From: Lachnospiraceae bacterium
Lineage (GTDB): Bacteria; Bacillota; Clostridia; Lachnospirales; Lachnospiraceae
Length of the DNA stretch: 33,496 nucleotides
Direction: 5' to 3'
Assembly: GCA_014804365.1 (NCBI GenBank)
Contig: JAAUZX010000064.1
Span: 1-33,496, forward strand
A program made the translations under genes and the position numbers. The first letter of the stretch is position 1; each line of letters begins with the position of its first letter. Positions 18,092 through 25,827 of this stretch are shown here, piece by piece. The notes beneath the pieces are model-generated. The model saw only the letters and a list, made by a program, of their open reading frames with translations, was not told the DNA's origin and did no database searches.

Positions 18092-19348
18092 ATAGAGGGA
18101 CATTTTGACGAAAAGGAATTGAACGAGACATACATCGGAAATGTCAGAAGATATGATCTGATCTACAAATATTATCGAAAGTATCCCTCCAAAAGAGCGC
18201 TGGGATTTTGCTGTTCCAGACAGCACGCGGAGGAGATGGCGAAAGAATTCTGTAAAAGAGGCGTTGAAGCCGTAGCGGTGTACAGCAATGCAGACGGAGA
18301 GTTTTCCGAAGACAGGGAGAAAGCGGTCGAGAAACTGAAGAAACAGGAAATTAAGGTAATTTTTTCAGTGGACATGTTTAATGAAGGGGTAGATATTGCG
18401 TCTCTCGACATGGTCATGTTCCTGCGTCCGACGGAGTCTCCCGTTGTGTTGTTGCAGCAGTTGGGACGCGGACTGCGCACCAGCCGGGGCAAAGAATATC
18501 TGAATGTACTTGATTTCATCGGCAATTACGAGAAAGCCGGACGGGCGCCTTTTCTGCTAAGCGGAGGCAAAAGTTTCGTAGAGCGGTCGGCGGGTGATTA
18601 TTACAGGCTCGAATATCCCGATGATTGTATCGTGGATTTTGACATGCGGCTTGTTGACCTTTTCAAAGAATTGGATAAAAAGTCTTTATCGATCAGGGAT
18701 CGGATCAGACAGGAATACTACAGAATCAAGGAATTACTGGATGATAAGGTTCCGACGCGCATGGAACTTTTTACTTATATGGAAGATGACATATATCAGC
18801 ATTGTATGAAGAATGCGAAAGAAAACCCTTTCCGGCGATACATGGATTTCTTATATGAACTGCATGAATTGTCCGCTGATGAAGAAATTGTTTACAACAG
18901 TATTGGCCGAGAGTTCCTGTCGCTGATTGAGACAACAGATATGCAGAAGGTCTATAAGATGCCGATTTTATACAGCTTCTATAACCACGGAGATGTACGT
19001 CTGGCAGTGACGGATGATGAGGTACTGGAAAGTTGGAAGGAGTTTTTCAACACCGGAACAAACTGGAAAGATTTAGTGACAGACATGTCATATTCGGATT
19101 ATAAGAAGATGACTGACAGACAGCACCTGAGCAAGGCAAAAAGTATGCCTATTAAGTTTTTGAAAGCTTCCGGTAAAGGATTTTTTGTTGAGAAGGAGAA
19201 TTATGCGCTGGCGATCAGGGAAGAACTGGCAGAAATTGCGGAGCATGAAGCCTTTAAACTGCAGATGAAGGACATATTGGATTATCGAACGATGGAATAC
19301 TATCGGAGGAGATACGATTTATCCGCACATATTTTTTCGGTGTACTGA
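18092..19348 (+). pseudogene. 5'-truncated SF2 helicase (DEAD/DEAH, SSL2-like)
   Basis: The frame is open from 18092 and homology runs through FDEKELNETYIGNVRR before the first usable start (TTG 18119), so the first half of the gene, with Walker A and DEAD-box motifs, is missing. What remains is the second RecA-like domain, including motif V (DMFNEGVDIASLD) and motif VI (QQLGRGLRTSRGK), and a C-terminal accessory region of about 260 residues ending FSVY. Families with this layout are stand-alone DNA helicases, often fused to nuclease domains. Its GC is higher than that of dptH just upstream, so the boundary near 17.95 kb is probably the island edge. The 150 nt in between hold only short coding-like scraps in changing frames. 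Confidence 0.75.
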
Positions 19349-19406
19349 GTTTTGACTCGGTACACCGACGGTAATATATTAATTCCGGTTCTTTTGTTTA
19401 CCATAT

Positions 19407-19469
19407 TTTGTTCCTTATTTAAACAAAAAGGTTCGTTATTTGTTCGCTATTTCAAAAATAAGGAACAAA
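19407..19469. repeat. Iteron-like cluster: three direct and one inverted copy of GTTCSYTATTT
   Basis: Copies of an 11-mer lie at 19410-19420 (GTTCCTTATTT), 19431-19441 (GTTCGTTATTT) and 19442-19452 (GTTCGCTATTT). An exact inverted copy of the first lies at 19456-19466. The outermost pair forms a perfect 14-bp inverted repeat (19407-19420 with 19456-19469) around 35 nt. It lies just after the truncated helicase and before a truncated membrane-protein gene. It looks like a protein-binding array (operator, recombination or replication site) rather than a terminator, because no T tract follows the stem closely. Confidence 0.55.
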
Positions 19470-19568
19470 TTCCTTCCTTCGACTTCCCATTATTGACAGT
19501 ATCAAAATCACCACATTATAATCTATTACAACAGCAGAAAACACACCATCACCACGAGGTACCCTGCA

Positions 19569-19737
19569 ATGCCCACACGTAAACCTAAATACAGCATGAA
19601 CGGTCTGCTTCTGGCAGGTATCATTTTAGTGTTCTTGGGACTATTTTTCTTTATTGAGGGATTGGTCCATTTTGCATCAACAGATAAGCCGCAGTTTTAT
19701 AATATTGAAGATGCTTACAGTTCTTGTGGAGTAGGAG
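19569..19737 (+). pseudogene. Small membrane protein gene cut by IS21
   Basis: From the ATG at 19569 (GAGG about 12 nt upstream) the frame encodes a basic N terminus, one strong membrane segment (LLLAGIILVFLGLFFFIEGL) and a short soluble part ending near SSCGVGV. At that point the IS21 left end begins, and the frame runs on meaninglessly into the element until 19799. The insertion removed the rest of the gene and no continuation is found on the far side of the element. Function unknown. Confidence 0.6.
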
Positions 19738-19742
19738 TGCAA

Positions 19743-19829
19743 ATTTCGGACGAACGGCGCAGCCATTTCGCTAAATGCGGCGTGATGATTTCGGATTGAC
19801 GGCGTATTTATTTCGCACAAACGGCGTAC
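19743..19829 (+). repeat. IS21 left-end tandem transposase-binding repeats
   Basis: Four copies of an approximately 20-bp motif, ATTTCGgacgAACGGCGTa, start at 19743, 19765, 19788 and 19810, a spacing of 22, 23 and 22 nt (about two helical turns). Two inverted partners lie at the right end. Multiple end repeats of this sort are a hallmark of the IS21 family. Confidence 0.75.
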
Positions 19830-19885
19830 TTTCTCTATACTGTTGAATGTTACTATTCAACATGTTACAGAGAAAGGAGTTGCAC

Positions 19886-21451
19886 ATGCAGAAATACTCT
19901 ACAATTATTGGTGTTATTACCCTCCGGCTGGATTCCGAGAGTTACAGCACCGTCCAAAAGCGTTATTCTATCGGTTCCAGTACGGTAACGCTTATCATGA
20001 ACCGCTTTAAGGAATCAGGCCTTTCGCTTGATGACTTGAAACGGATGGAACCAAAGAAAGTTGAGTCCCTGTTTTATCCCGAACAAAATCTTCGACGTAA
20101 AGATGTCCCCCTTCCTGATTTCGATGCTATACATCAGAAACTGGTTCAGATGAAACATCCTGATCTGAGTTATTTATGGCTCGAATATAAAGAGAAGAAT
20201 CCTGACGGCTATCAGTTGACACAGTTTTATAAGCACTATAATGACTTTGTCAAAGAGCGTTATGGTAGTTGTAAACTCTCCATGCCTGTGGAACGTGTTC
20301 CTGGCGAGAAGCTGTACATCGACTGGGTTGGCGACCAGCCTGAACTTATGACAGATCCTGAGACTGGGGAGATCAGAAGGGTGCATATTTTCACCACAAC
20401 ACTTGGTTTTTCAAGCCTTGTCTATGTGGAAATATTTCCTGATGAGAAGCTGCAGAGTTTCATCACCGGCGTAGTACATGCGTTACAGTTTTATGGGGCG
20501 ATACCGAAATACCTCGTGCCAGACAACCTCAAAACAGCAGTAACATCCCATACAAAGGATGGACTCGTACTGAATACCGTTTTTTCCGATCTTGAAGATT
20601 TTTATGGTACGGTAGTCCTTCCGCCGCCACCGAGAAAGCCGAAAGGGAAAGCTACGGTCGAAAATCACGTTAAGTACCTCGAAACCCATCTTGTAGAAAA
20701 ACTCAGGGAGGATATCTATACCAGCTATGAATCCCTCAATGATGCCGCAAAAAGAATAATAGCGGCAATCAACCAGAGACAGTTTCGGAAACCCGGTGAT
20801 ATCCGCGGTTCACGCCAAAAAGCTTTCGAGCAGTATGACAAGCCCCGGATGCGCCCGCTTCCAGATGGTGTCTATACGCTGTGTGATTATAAATACGTGC
20901 TCCGTGTTCCAGACAACTATCATCTTGAGTATGATGGCCACTATTATTCCGTATTGTACACTTATCATGGAAAGCCTGCAATACTCAAGGCGACAATGTC
21001 CGAGATCCGTATCTGTGATGAAAACAACCGGCTTATCTGTAAACATACCCGTTCATACAGAGATTTTCCAAGGTACATCACAGATGAAACACATATGCCC
21101 GCAGAGCATCGGTATTATAAGGAGGTCAATGCCCATGATGGAGCCTATTACCGCCGCTGGGCGTCTGTATTCGGTGAGGCAATGTCCATACTGATCGACC
21201 GCATGCTGCGTTCTGTAAAGCATGAAGAACAGGCTTATAACAGCTGTTCCGGTGTCCTTCATATGTGCAAAGAGGCACCAAGGCATATCGTAAATGAAGC
21301 CGCGCAGAAGTGTATTGATGCGAACGCCTGCAAGTACACTTATTTCAAGCGGGCATTCCATTCCTTAATGAATGACCGTATGCATGCGGCAGATGGCGGG
21401 AGCCAGCTTCCCACCCACGAGAATATCAGAGGGAGGGACTGCTATCAATGA
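19886..21451 (+). CDS. istA: IS21-family transposase IstA
   Basis: A DDE/RNase H-fold transposase of 521 residues from the ATG at 19886, which has AAAGGAG 7 nt upstream; a longer frame reaches back to 19847 but lacks a ribosome site. The N terminus has an HTH that reads the end repeats. The catalytic triad is visible as D146 (YIDWVGDQP), D213 (VPDNLKTAV) and E259 (KATVENHVKYLE). The rest is the Mu-type C-terminal beta barrel and the IstB-binding tail. The stop overlaps the istB start by 4 nt (ATGA), the family's usual coupling. Confidence 0.93.
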   Translation: MQKYSTIIGVITLRLDSESYSTVQKRYSIGSSTVTLIMNRFKESGLSLDDLKRMEPKKVESLFYPEQNLRRKDVPLPDFDAIHQKLVQMKHPDLSYLWLEYKEKNPDGYQLTQFYKHYNDFVKERYGSCKLSMPVERVPGEKLYIDWVGDQPELMTDPETGEIRRVHIFTTTLGFSSLVYVEIFPDEKLQSFITGVVHALQFYGAIPKYLVPDNLKTAVTSHTKDGLVLNTVFSDLEDFYGTVVLPPPPRKPKGKATVENHVKYLETHLVEKLREDIYTSYESLNDAAKRIIAAINQRQFRKPGDIRGSRQKAFEQYDKPRMRPLPDGVYTLCDYKYVLRVPDNYHLEYDGHYYSVLYTYHGKPAILKATMSEIRICDENNRLICKHTRSYRDFPRYITDETHMPAEHRYYKEVNAHDGAYYRRWASVFGEAMSILIDRMLRSVKHEEQAYNSCSGVLHMCKEAPRHIVNEAAQKCIDANACKYTYFKRAFHSLMNDRMHAADGGSQLPTHENIRGRDCYQ

Positions 21452-22212
21452 ATACAATAATCAATCCTGATCTGAAACCGGAGGAACAGGTCATCAGCAC
21501 CCGTCTGCGTGAGATGAAGATGTCCGGTATGGCAGAGGCATTTGAGCGGCAGATACTTGATCCTAACGCCGACCTTTCCTCCTTCATGGAGCGCATTAGC
21601 GAACTGGTCAATACCGAATGGCAGATGCGTTATGACAAAAAGCTGAACCGTTTGCTTCGGCAGGCAAAACTGCGCTATCCACAGGCGGATCTTGACGAAT
21701 CTATCTACGAAGCGGACCGGAAGCTTGATCATACATCCATAGAGAAACTGGCAGCCTGCAAGTGGATCGATGAAGGGCGCAATCTCATCATCACCGGGAT
21801 GACGAGCAGCGGCAAAACATACCTGAGCAATGCACTCTGTGTATCGGCGCTGCGAAAGCTAAAGACAGTCCGCTACATCAAGGCCAGCCATCTCATGCTT
21901 GAACTGGAACAGGCCCGTATCAGAGATACCTACATGGACCAGCTGACTTCATTGTCAAAGGTTGACCTGCTGGCAATCGACGACTTTGGATTAATGGAAC
22001 TTGACATCGATAAATGCAGAGACCTTTTTGAAGTTATTGACGGACGGGATGGAAGGCGGTCAACTATTATCATTTCCCAGTTCCCGGTCAAGGCATGGTT
22101 CGATATGTTCAAAGATGGCACCTATGCAGATGCTTGTCTGTCACGCATTACTGACCGGCGGCACAGTTACCGAATTGAAATGAACGGACGCAGTATGAGG
22201 GAGCCTGTATAA
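21448..22212 (+). CDS. istB: IS21-family ATP-binding helper protein IstB
   Basis: A 254-residue DnaC-like AAA+ ATPase that selects and remodels target DNA for IstA. The Walker A is GMTSSGKT (near residue 117) and the Walker B is LLAIDDFG (near residue 175). Length and start are normal for the family and there is no internal stop or frameshift. It ends about 90 nt inside the right end of the element. Confidence 0.92.
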   Translation: MNTIINPDLKPEEQVISTRLREMKMSGMAEAFERQILDPNADLSSFMERISELVNTEWQMRYDKKLNRLLRQAKLRYPQADLDESIYEADRKLDHTSIEKLAACKWIDEGRNLIITGMTSSGKTYLSNALCVSALRKLKTVRYIKASHLMLELEQARIRDTYMDQLTSLSKVDLLAIDDFGLMELDIDKCRDLFEVIDGRDGRRSTIIISQFPVKAWFDMFKDGTYADACLSRITDRRHSYRIEMNGRSMREPV

Positions 22213-22235
22213 AGCCTTTGTCAATTTTGCAGAAG

Positions 22236-22304
22236 CACGCCGTTTAAAACGAAATGGCCGCTCCGCCGGAGCGGAACGGTCGTTCCGTTTTTGCGAAATT
22301 TGCA
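22236..22304 (-). repeat. IS21 right-end repeats
   Basis: Inverted relatives of the left-end motif lie at 22236-22255 (CACGCCGTTTAAAACGAAAT) and 22284-22299 (TCCGTTTTTGCGAAAT), the second running into the terminal inverted repeat that ends at 22304. There are two copies here against four on the left, the asymmetry common in IS21 elements. Confidence 0.65.
22258..22292 (+). terminator. Hairpins at the IS21 right end, possible terminator
   Basis: Two adjacent stems lie downstream of istB: CCGCTCC/GGAGCGG around a 3-nt loop (22258-22274) and GGAACG/CGTTCC around 2 nt (22273-22286), the latter followed by GTTTTT. They share bases, so they would compete. Termination of istAB transcription is plausible. 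Confidence 0.4.
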
Positions 22305-23091
22305 CATAAACTTCAAAACCTCTTCGTAGAAGTTCGATACAGACAATATTTTCATATATTCGTCCATAGTCCATATTTCTGCTGCCCAGTACTGCATAGC
22401 GGATTCCCGTATCACATAAATAAAACTTATCCAAAGATTCCAGATACTTCTTTCCCCGAATATCGTACCGCTTAACATCATAAAAGACGAAAGCATTGCA
22501 CAGATACCTGATATACTTTCCAATCGTCATATGATTGGTGGCAATCAGGTTTGCGGACAAGATATTACTCACCTTATTGGGAGAGGTTAAATTGCTGACA
22601 TTGTCCATTAGAAATTCACTGAGTCGCTGCAGTACCATAATATCCGAAAGATGATATTTCTGTACAAGATCCCTGGTTACAATTGTTTCATAAACTTCTT
22701 TAATATAATTTGTCCGATCTGTCTCTGTTCGATATACATAAGAACCTGCCAGTCCACCGTTCACAGAATAATCCTCAAAAAGCCGTTCTCTATCCTTTAT
22801 GTCGCTATAATATTCACAATACTCCTCAAAACTAAAAGGGAACACAGGAACTGCAATATATCTTCCGGTAAAAAGCGTTGCCAAATCCGCACTTAATAAA
22901 AAGGCATTTGACCCTGTAAGATAAATGTCATATTTTCCTTTTGCATACAGGCTGTTAATGGCCAGTTCAAACCCAGGACACATTTGCACCTCATCCACAA
23001 AAACATAATTCGCTTTTCCTGCCTGATGCCGCTCCTCTATATAATTATGGAGCGCATGATACTCTTTGATTTCCTCAAATGCCAAATCCAT
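22305..23091 (-). pseudogene. AAA ATPase / DUF4143 protein, truncated at both ends
   Basis: Reading on the minus strand, the frame begins at MDLAFEEIKEYHALHNYIEE, which is already past the Walker A region. It shows the Walker B segment YVFVDEVQMCPGFE, sensor-type ITGSNAFLL-like residues (YLTGSNAFLLS), and the DUF4143 part up to RRGFEVYV. There the IS21 right end interrupts it, and the frame continues with about 54 IS-derived codons to 22141. About 60-80 N-terminal residues, with the P-loop, and the C-terminal nuclease-like part are absent. Such ATPases are widespread in Clostridia and of uncertain role. The copy should be non-functional. Confidence 0.8.
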
Positions 23092-23141
23092 ATAGTTTCA
23101 AAACTTAAATTATTTTCATTTTTTGAAAATCATCTTTATCC

Positions 23142-23291
23142 TATGACAAAGGAATTCCGTTTGAAGTGAAATATCCCGAGTTTAAACCAGAAGTGATTGA
23201 AGCTATGGAAGAAGCAAAACAAATTAGTAGAGATCCGAATACAAAACGGTATAGCAGTTTTTCTGAAGACTTAGAGGACATGGATTTATGA
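23142..23291 (+). pseudogene. RelB/DinJ-type antitoxin remnant
   Basis: A frame with a stop just upstream encodes YDKGIPFEVKYPEFKPEVIE and a tail ending EDLEDMDL. That is the C-terminal half of a RelB/DinJ-type antitoxin; the N-terminal ribbon-helix-helix is gone. Its TGA overlaps the ATG of the toxin remnant by 4 nt (ATGA), preserving the typical operon join. It starts immediately beside the truncated N terminus of the DUF4143 gene, so one deletion probably removed the ends of both. Confidence 0.6.
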
Positions 23292-23332
23292 AGTATGAAT
23301 TAGTCCTGACCGGAAGATTTAAGAAAGGTTAA
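23288..23332 (+). pseudogene. YafQ/RelE-type toxin N-terminal stub
   Basis: MKYELVLTGRFKKG followed by TAA: 14 residues that look like the first strand and helix start of a YafQ-type mRNA interferase (typically MKYxLVLTxRFKKD). The rest is missing. The sequence after about 23330 belongs to the opposing truncated DUF4317 gene, so this is a second deletion junction. Confidence 0.5.
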
Positions 23333-23951
23333 AAATCTTCCTTAAATCCTCTGCCCTCCGGGAATCGCCGTCTGCCACATAAATATCAATCCTCTCCATA
23401 TCACTGCTCCTGTCCTTGAACGCCGGGAAGAGGAACCCACATTCAGGCGCACCCGGTTCATAATCGCCGTTTACAGGACAGACTGCACAGATCAGGAACT
23501 GATAGACTTCTTCCGATTCCCACAGGCTCTCCTTGTCGTTCGCTTTCAACGGCACATCATAGCTTCCATGGAGAAAGTAAACCGCATAGCTCCCATCGGC
23601 ATGGTATCTGCTGCCGAATTCCTCATAAAACACATCCAGCATTGCGTCATTTTTCAACCCGCATTCCTTCAGTGCCATAAGGAGCTGCCAAATACTCCCC
23701 AGCTTCCTGTCCGCTTCCCCGAAAGCATATTCCTTCAGCTGCACGTTTGTCTCTGAAAAGGGGATTGTTTTTGCAATATCCAGATTGATCTGCTGGTCTT
23801 TTGCCGACAGTTTCTGGAAATGTTTATTAAATGTCCCGTCCACAAATCCCTCTTCGTCCATGTATGCCCCTGCGATCCTGTCAAAACAGTTCCGCTTCAA
23901 GGTCATTCTCCTTGTCAGTTCCAGCATATCCTCCCGGTTGATCTTTCCCAT
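23319..23951 (-). pseudogene. DUF4317-family protein, C-terminally truncated
   Basis: The frame encodes 210 residues from MGKINREDMLELTRRMTLKR, the usual N terminus of DUF4317 proteins, at 23951; GGGAG lies 12 nt upstream. A longer frame to 24071 adds a hydrophobic stretch that is unlikely to be native. Family motifs include FDRIAGAYMDEEG, LKNDAMLDVFYEEFG, FLICAVCPV and ECGFLFPAFKDRSSD. Members are usually about 350-400 residues, so nearly half is missing: the protein ends DLRKIFNLS at the junction with the toxin stub. The function of the family is unknown. Confidence 0.7.
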
Positions 23952-24071
23952 ATCTTCTGCGCTCCCTATATTTTCTGCAAAGACCACTGTACATCCAATT
24001 AATGCACAGCAGACTACTACTATTTTTCTATGCAAAATTATAGCGTATTTTTCCAGAACAGACAATGCCAT

Positions 24072-24515
24072 TCCTTACTGCTGGAAAAGGGAAACCTCAA
24101 TTATGATAACCCATTGATTACCCTTCATCGTGTCCTAACTCCCACCCCAATCTTGTCAGCAACAGACCCGTATGATAGGATAAATGAAAAGAATCGGAAT
24201 TGTGAGGCGCATAGAAGTGAAAAACGAGGAGCTTGTGAATAGAATTGTAAACCGAATAATCGTGTACGTTATGGCTGCGGAAAGTGTCAGTCCGGAGTTC
24301 CATGTGAAAGCGGTATCCCCAAAAGGATAAATGAATCAGCCGGATAATATCCTGTAAAGAAAAGCTCTCCTTTCCCCCACTTCCGTCTACCATATTCCAA
24401 TTGTCCGTTCCGACGTCCGCTTTACAAAAGCGATTTTATTTTTCCGAAAACTATACAAACAGCGGGATTTTGGGTATAAATGTGAAAAAGCATAAAAAGG
24501 AAAGGATGTGACAGC
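24072..24515. other. Stretch without a convincing gene
   Basis: A 91-codon minus frame (24118-24393, starting MVDGSGGKESFSLQ) and an opposing 48-codon plus frame (from 24181) overlap here, but neither shows a recognisable motif or good start context, and they are mutually antisense. A possible weak promoter for the antitoxin gene (TATACA-17-TATAAA) sits at about 24449-24477. I call no gene. Confidence 0.4.
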
Positions 24516-24725
24516 ATGAGTTCCAAAGAACTTGCAAAAAAACTTATCGACCAAATACCGGAAAGCAAAATGTACTATATTATCGCTTATCTGCAAGGAG
24601 CCGCAATCCCTGAAGAAGCTCCAAATTCGGAAACTCTGGAAGCGCTATATGAACTGGAAAGCGGTGGAGGAACAATATTTACAGGCAGTACCGAGGATTT
24701 ATTTGCTGAACTGATGGAGGGTTAA
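24516..24725 (+). CDS. Putative antitoxin of a YafQ-type toxin-antitoxin pair
   Basis: A 69-residue acidic protein (start MSSKELAKKLIDQIPESKMY) with AGGATG about 8 nt before the ATG. The N-terminal LIDQIPESKMYYIIAYLQG pattern is that of small Clostridia antitoxin-like proteins. The C terminus (STEDLFAELMEG) is acidic and helical, as expected for a toxin-wrapping tail. It ends 2 nt before a YafQ-like gene. Because that toxin is truncated, this antitoxin may now be an orphan. The family call relies on context. Confidence 0.6.
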   Translation: MSSKELAKKLIDQIPESKMYYIIAYLQGAAIPEEAPNSETLEALYELESGGGTIFTGSTEDLFAELMEG

Positions 24726-24727
24726 CC

Positions 24728-24895
24728 ATGCAGGATGTACGTTACTCCACCAAATTTAAAAAAGATTTTAATATCTGCGTCAAGCGTGGCTACAAAATGC
24801 AGTTATTACAACAGACAATCGATACTCTCCGTATCCCCGCGCCGCTACCTGAAAAAAATAAAGATCATAACTGGCTCGCACGCAGATTTATTTAG
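24728..24895 (+). pseudogene. YafQ-type toxin, C-terminally truncated
   Basis: The ATG lies 2 nt after the antitoxin stop. The 55 residues read MQDVRYSTKFKKDFNICVKR, then a helix, then LPEKNKDHNWLARRFI and a stop. The first part follows the YafQ/RelE fold up to the KDHxL loop, where full-length proteins (about 90 residues) continue into the catalytic strands with the conserved His and Arg/Phe-rich end. Those are absent, so the ribonuclease should be inactive. A strong hairpin terminator follows. It was too short to stand out among open frames. Confidence 0.65.
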
Positions 24896-24913
24896 GATAT
24901 GATAATATGACAT

Positions 24914-24955
24914 TGCCTCTTCTGTTTACTGACAGAAGAGGCATTTCCTCTTTTT
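24914..24955 (+). terminator. Rho-independent terminator after the toxin-antitoxin pair
   Basis: A perfect 12-bp stem, TGCCTCTTCTGT (24914-24925) with ACAGAAGAGGCA (24932-24943), around a 6-nt loop, followed by TTTCCTCTTTTT. The T-rich side lies on the + strand, so it serves the upstream antitoxin/toxin genes. On the minus strand no T run follows. Confidence 0.8.
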
Positions 24956-24966
24956 CCCATTAGGAT

Positions 24967-25578
24967 TTATTCTTCTTCATCCGGCGCCTGTCCATCGTGT
25001 GGAAGCCATTTGCACTCTGTAATCTCCATATCTGTAAATACTGCCTTAAAAGAAGAATTTTCCGCACTGCACGCATAGATCCCGAATTGAATCGTATCTT
25101 CTACATTAAACATATGGCAGACACGCATTTGCTTAAAATTCTGCCCGTCCGCAGAGTTCTCAATGCAGAAGTCATTGTCCCTGCGGCTGAAACGGAACCA
25201 CGTGGATTTAACAGAAGCATCCACATCCACAGAAGCCCAGTCGGAATATCCGTTGTTCGTCACAACACTGCCTAAACGCTGTATCTGTTCATTTTCATAT
25301 TCCATGGATGCCTTAAGCCAGTTGTCGCTGTTCAGGTACATTATAACTCCGCTCTGGTCATAACGCACTTTCGTATCGAATTCAGTCTTTACCACAAAGG
25401 AAAAATACTTTTCGTCTGTGCTCATCTGTAACACAGGTGCATTATCATTGCGGAAATGATAGTATGTTCTCTGCCATAAGTCGGTAAATGGTTCCGTAAC
25501 CATTTCTACCCGTTCCTCTGTGACAGTATACTGCTTGGGTGCTCTTGTCCACTCCATTTGTTTTGCGTTTACTTTCAT
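24967..25578 (-). CDS. DUF1349 (concanavalin-like) protein
   Basis: A 203-residue soluble protein with a single DUF1349 domain, a beta-sandwich of the concanavalin A/laminin G fold. Family motifs include DLWQRTYYHF, the DQSGVIMYLNSDNWLKASME strand pair and WFRFSRRDNDFCIENSADGQ. There is no signal peptide, so it should be cytoplasmic. Members are often annotated as regulation-of-enolase-like or sugar-binding proteins, but a firm function is not established. The start has a GGGGGGAAT purine tract 7 nt upstream. It stands alone on the minus strand, ending against the terminator of the toxin-antitoxin pair. Confidence 0.85.
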   Translation of the reverse strand: MKVNAKQMEWTRAPKQYTVTEERVEMVTEPFTDLWQRTYYHFRNDNAPVLQMSTDEKYFSFVVKTEFDTKVRYDQSGVIMYLNSDNWLKASMEYENEQIQRLGSVVTNNGYSDWASVDVDASVKSTWFRFSRRDNDFCIENSADGQNFKQMRVCHMFNVEDTIQFGIYACSAENSSFKAVFTDMEITECKWLPHDGQAPDEEE

Positions 25579-25647
25579 GATATTCCCCCCATTAATTCAT
25601 ATTTATCAACCCCTCAACGGGGAAAATTTATTATTTCCTGTTATCCG

Positions 25648-25827
25648 CTAAATCTCTTTCCTGTCTGCCGCAAGCTGGTACATGCCTTCATAATAGTATT
25701 CATTAAAATCATCTACGACACGAAACTGCGGCATATATTCCGGAGGTATATCGACCGCACATATTTCTTTGACATTTTCTAGTGTTTCTTCATTGATCAA
25801 GTCTCCCGTTAATACATTAAATGGTAT
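25648..25827 (-). pseudogene. Gene fragment in frame after the fic stop codon
   Basis: Directly after the TAA of fic, in the same reading frame, 59 further sense codons follow before a TAG. The residues (LTGDLINEETLENVKEICAV, then PPEYMPQFRVVDDFNEYYYE) look like real coding sequence, with clean composition and a natural end. There is no good start codon; the first candidates are a TTG and an internal ATG. It is either the tail of a lost gene fused behind fic by a deletion, or a former extension of Fic. I do not recognise the family. Confidence 0.45.

Larger units (their letters stand above)
19738..22304 (+). mobile_element. IS21-family insertion sequence, about 2.57 kb
   Basis: The left end begins TGCAAATTTCGG at 19738 and the right end finishes with its inverse GCGAAATTTGCA at 22304. 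Between them are istA and istB in the usual overlapping order, plus the multiple sub-terminal repeats typical of the family. Both genes look intact, so the copy may be active. The bases flanking it, GTAGGAG on the left and CATAAAC on the right, do not form a target duplication. The left neighbour is a small membrane-protein gene and the right neighbour an unrelated ATPase gene, both broken at the junction. This points to a rearrangement or deletion after insertion. Confidence 0.88.

Noticed and set aside
19352..19582. 76-codon plus-strand frame between the helicase fragment and IS21
   Set aside because: It runs through the repeat array, has no ribosome site and no protein-like pattern.
19738..22304. 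IS21 as the carrier of the phosphorothioate island
   Set aside because: Only one copy is visible and it lies downstream of the helicase fragment; with no second flanking copy in the window a composite element is not supported.
24118..24393. 91-codon minus-strand frame
   Set aside because: Odd composition rich in His, Phe and Ser, no ribosome site, no motif. A fossil gene cannot be excluded but I cannot support it.
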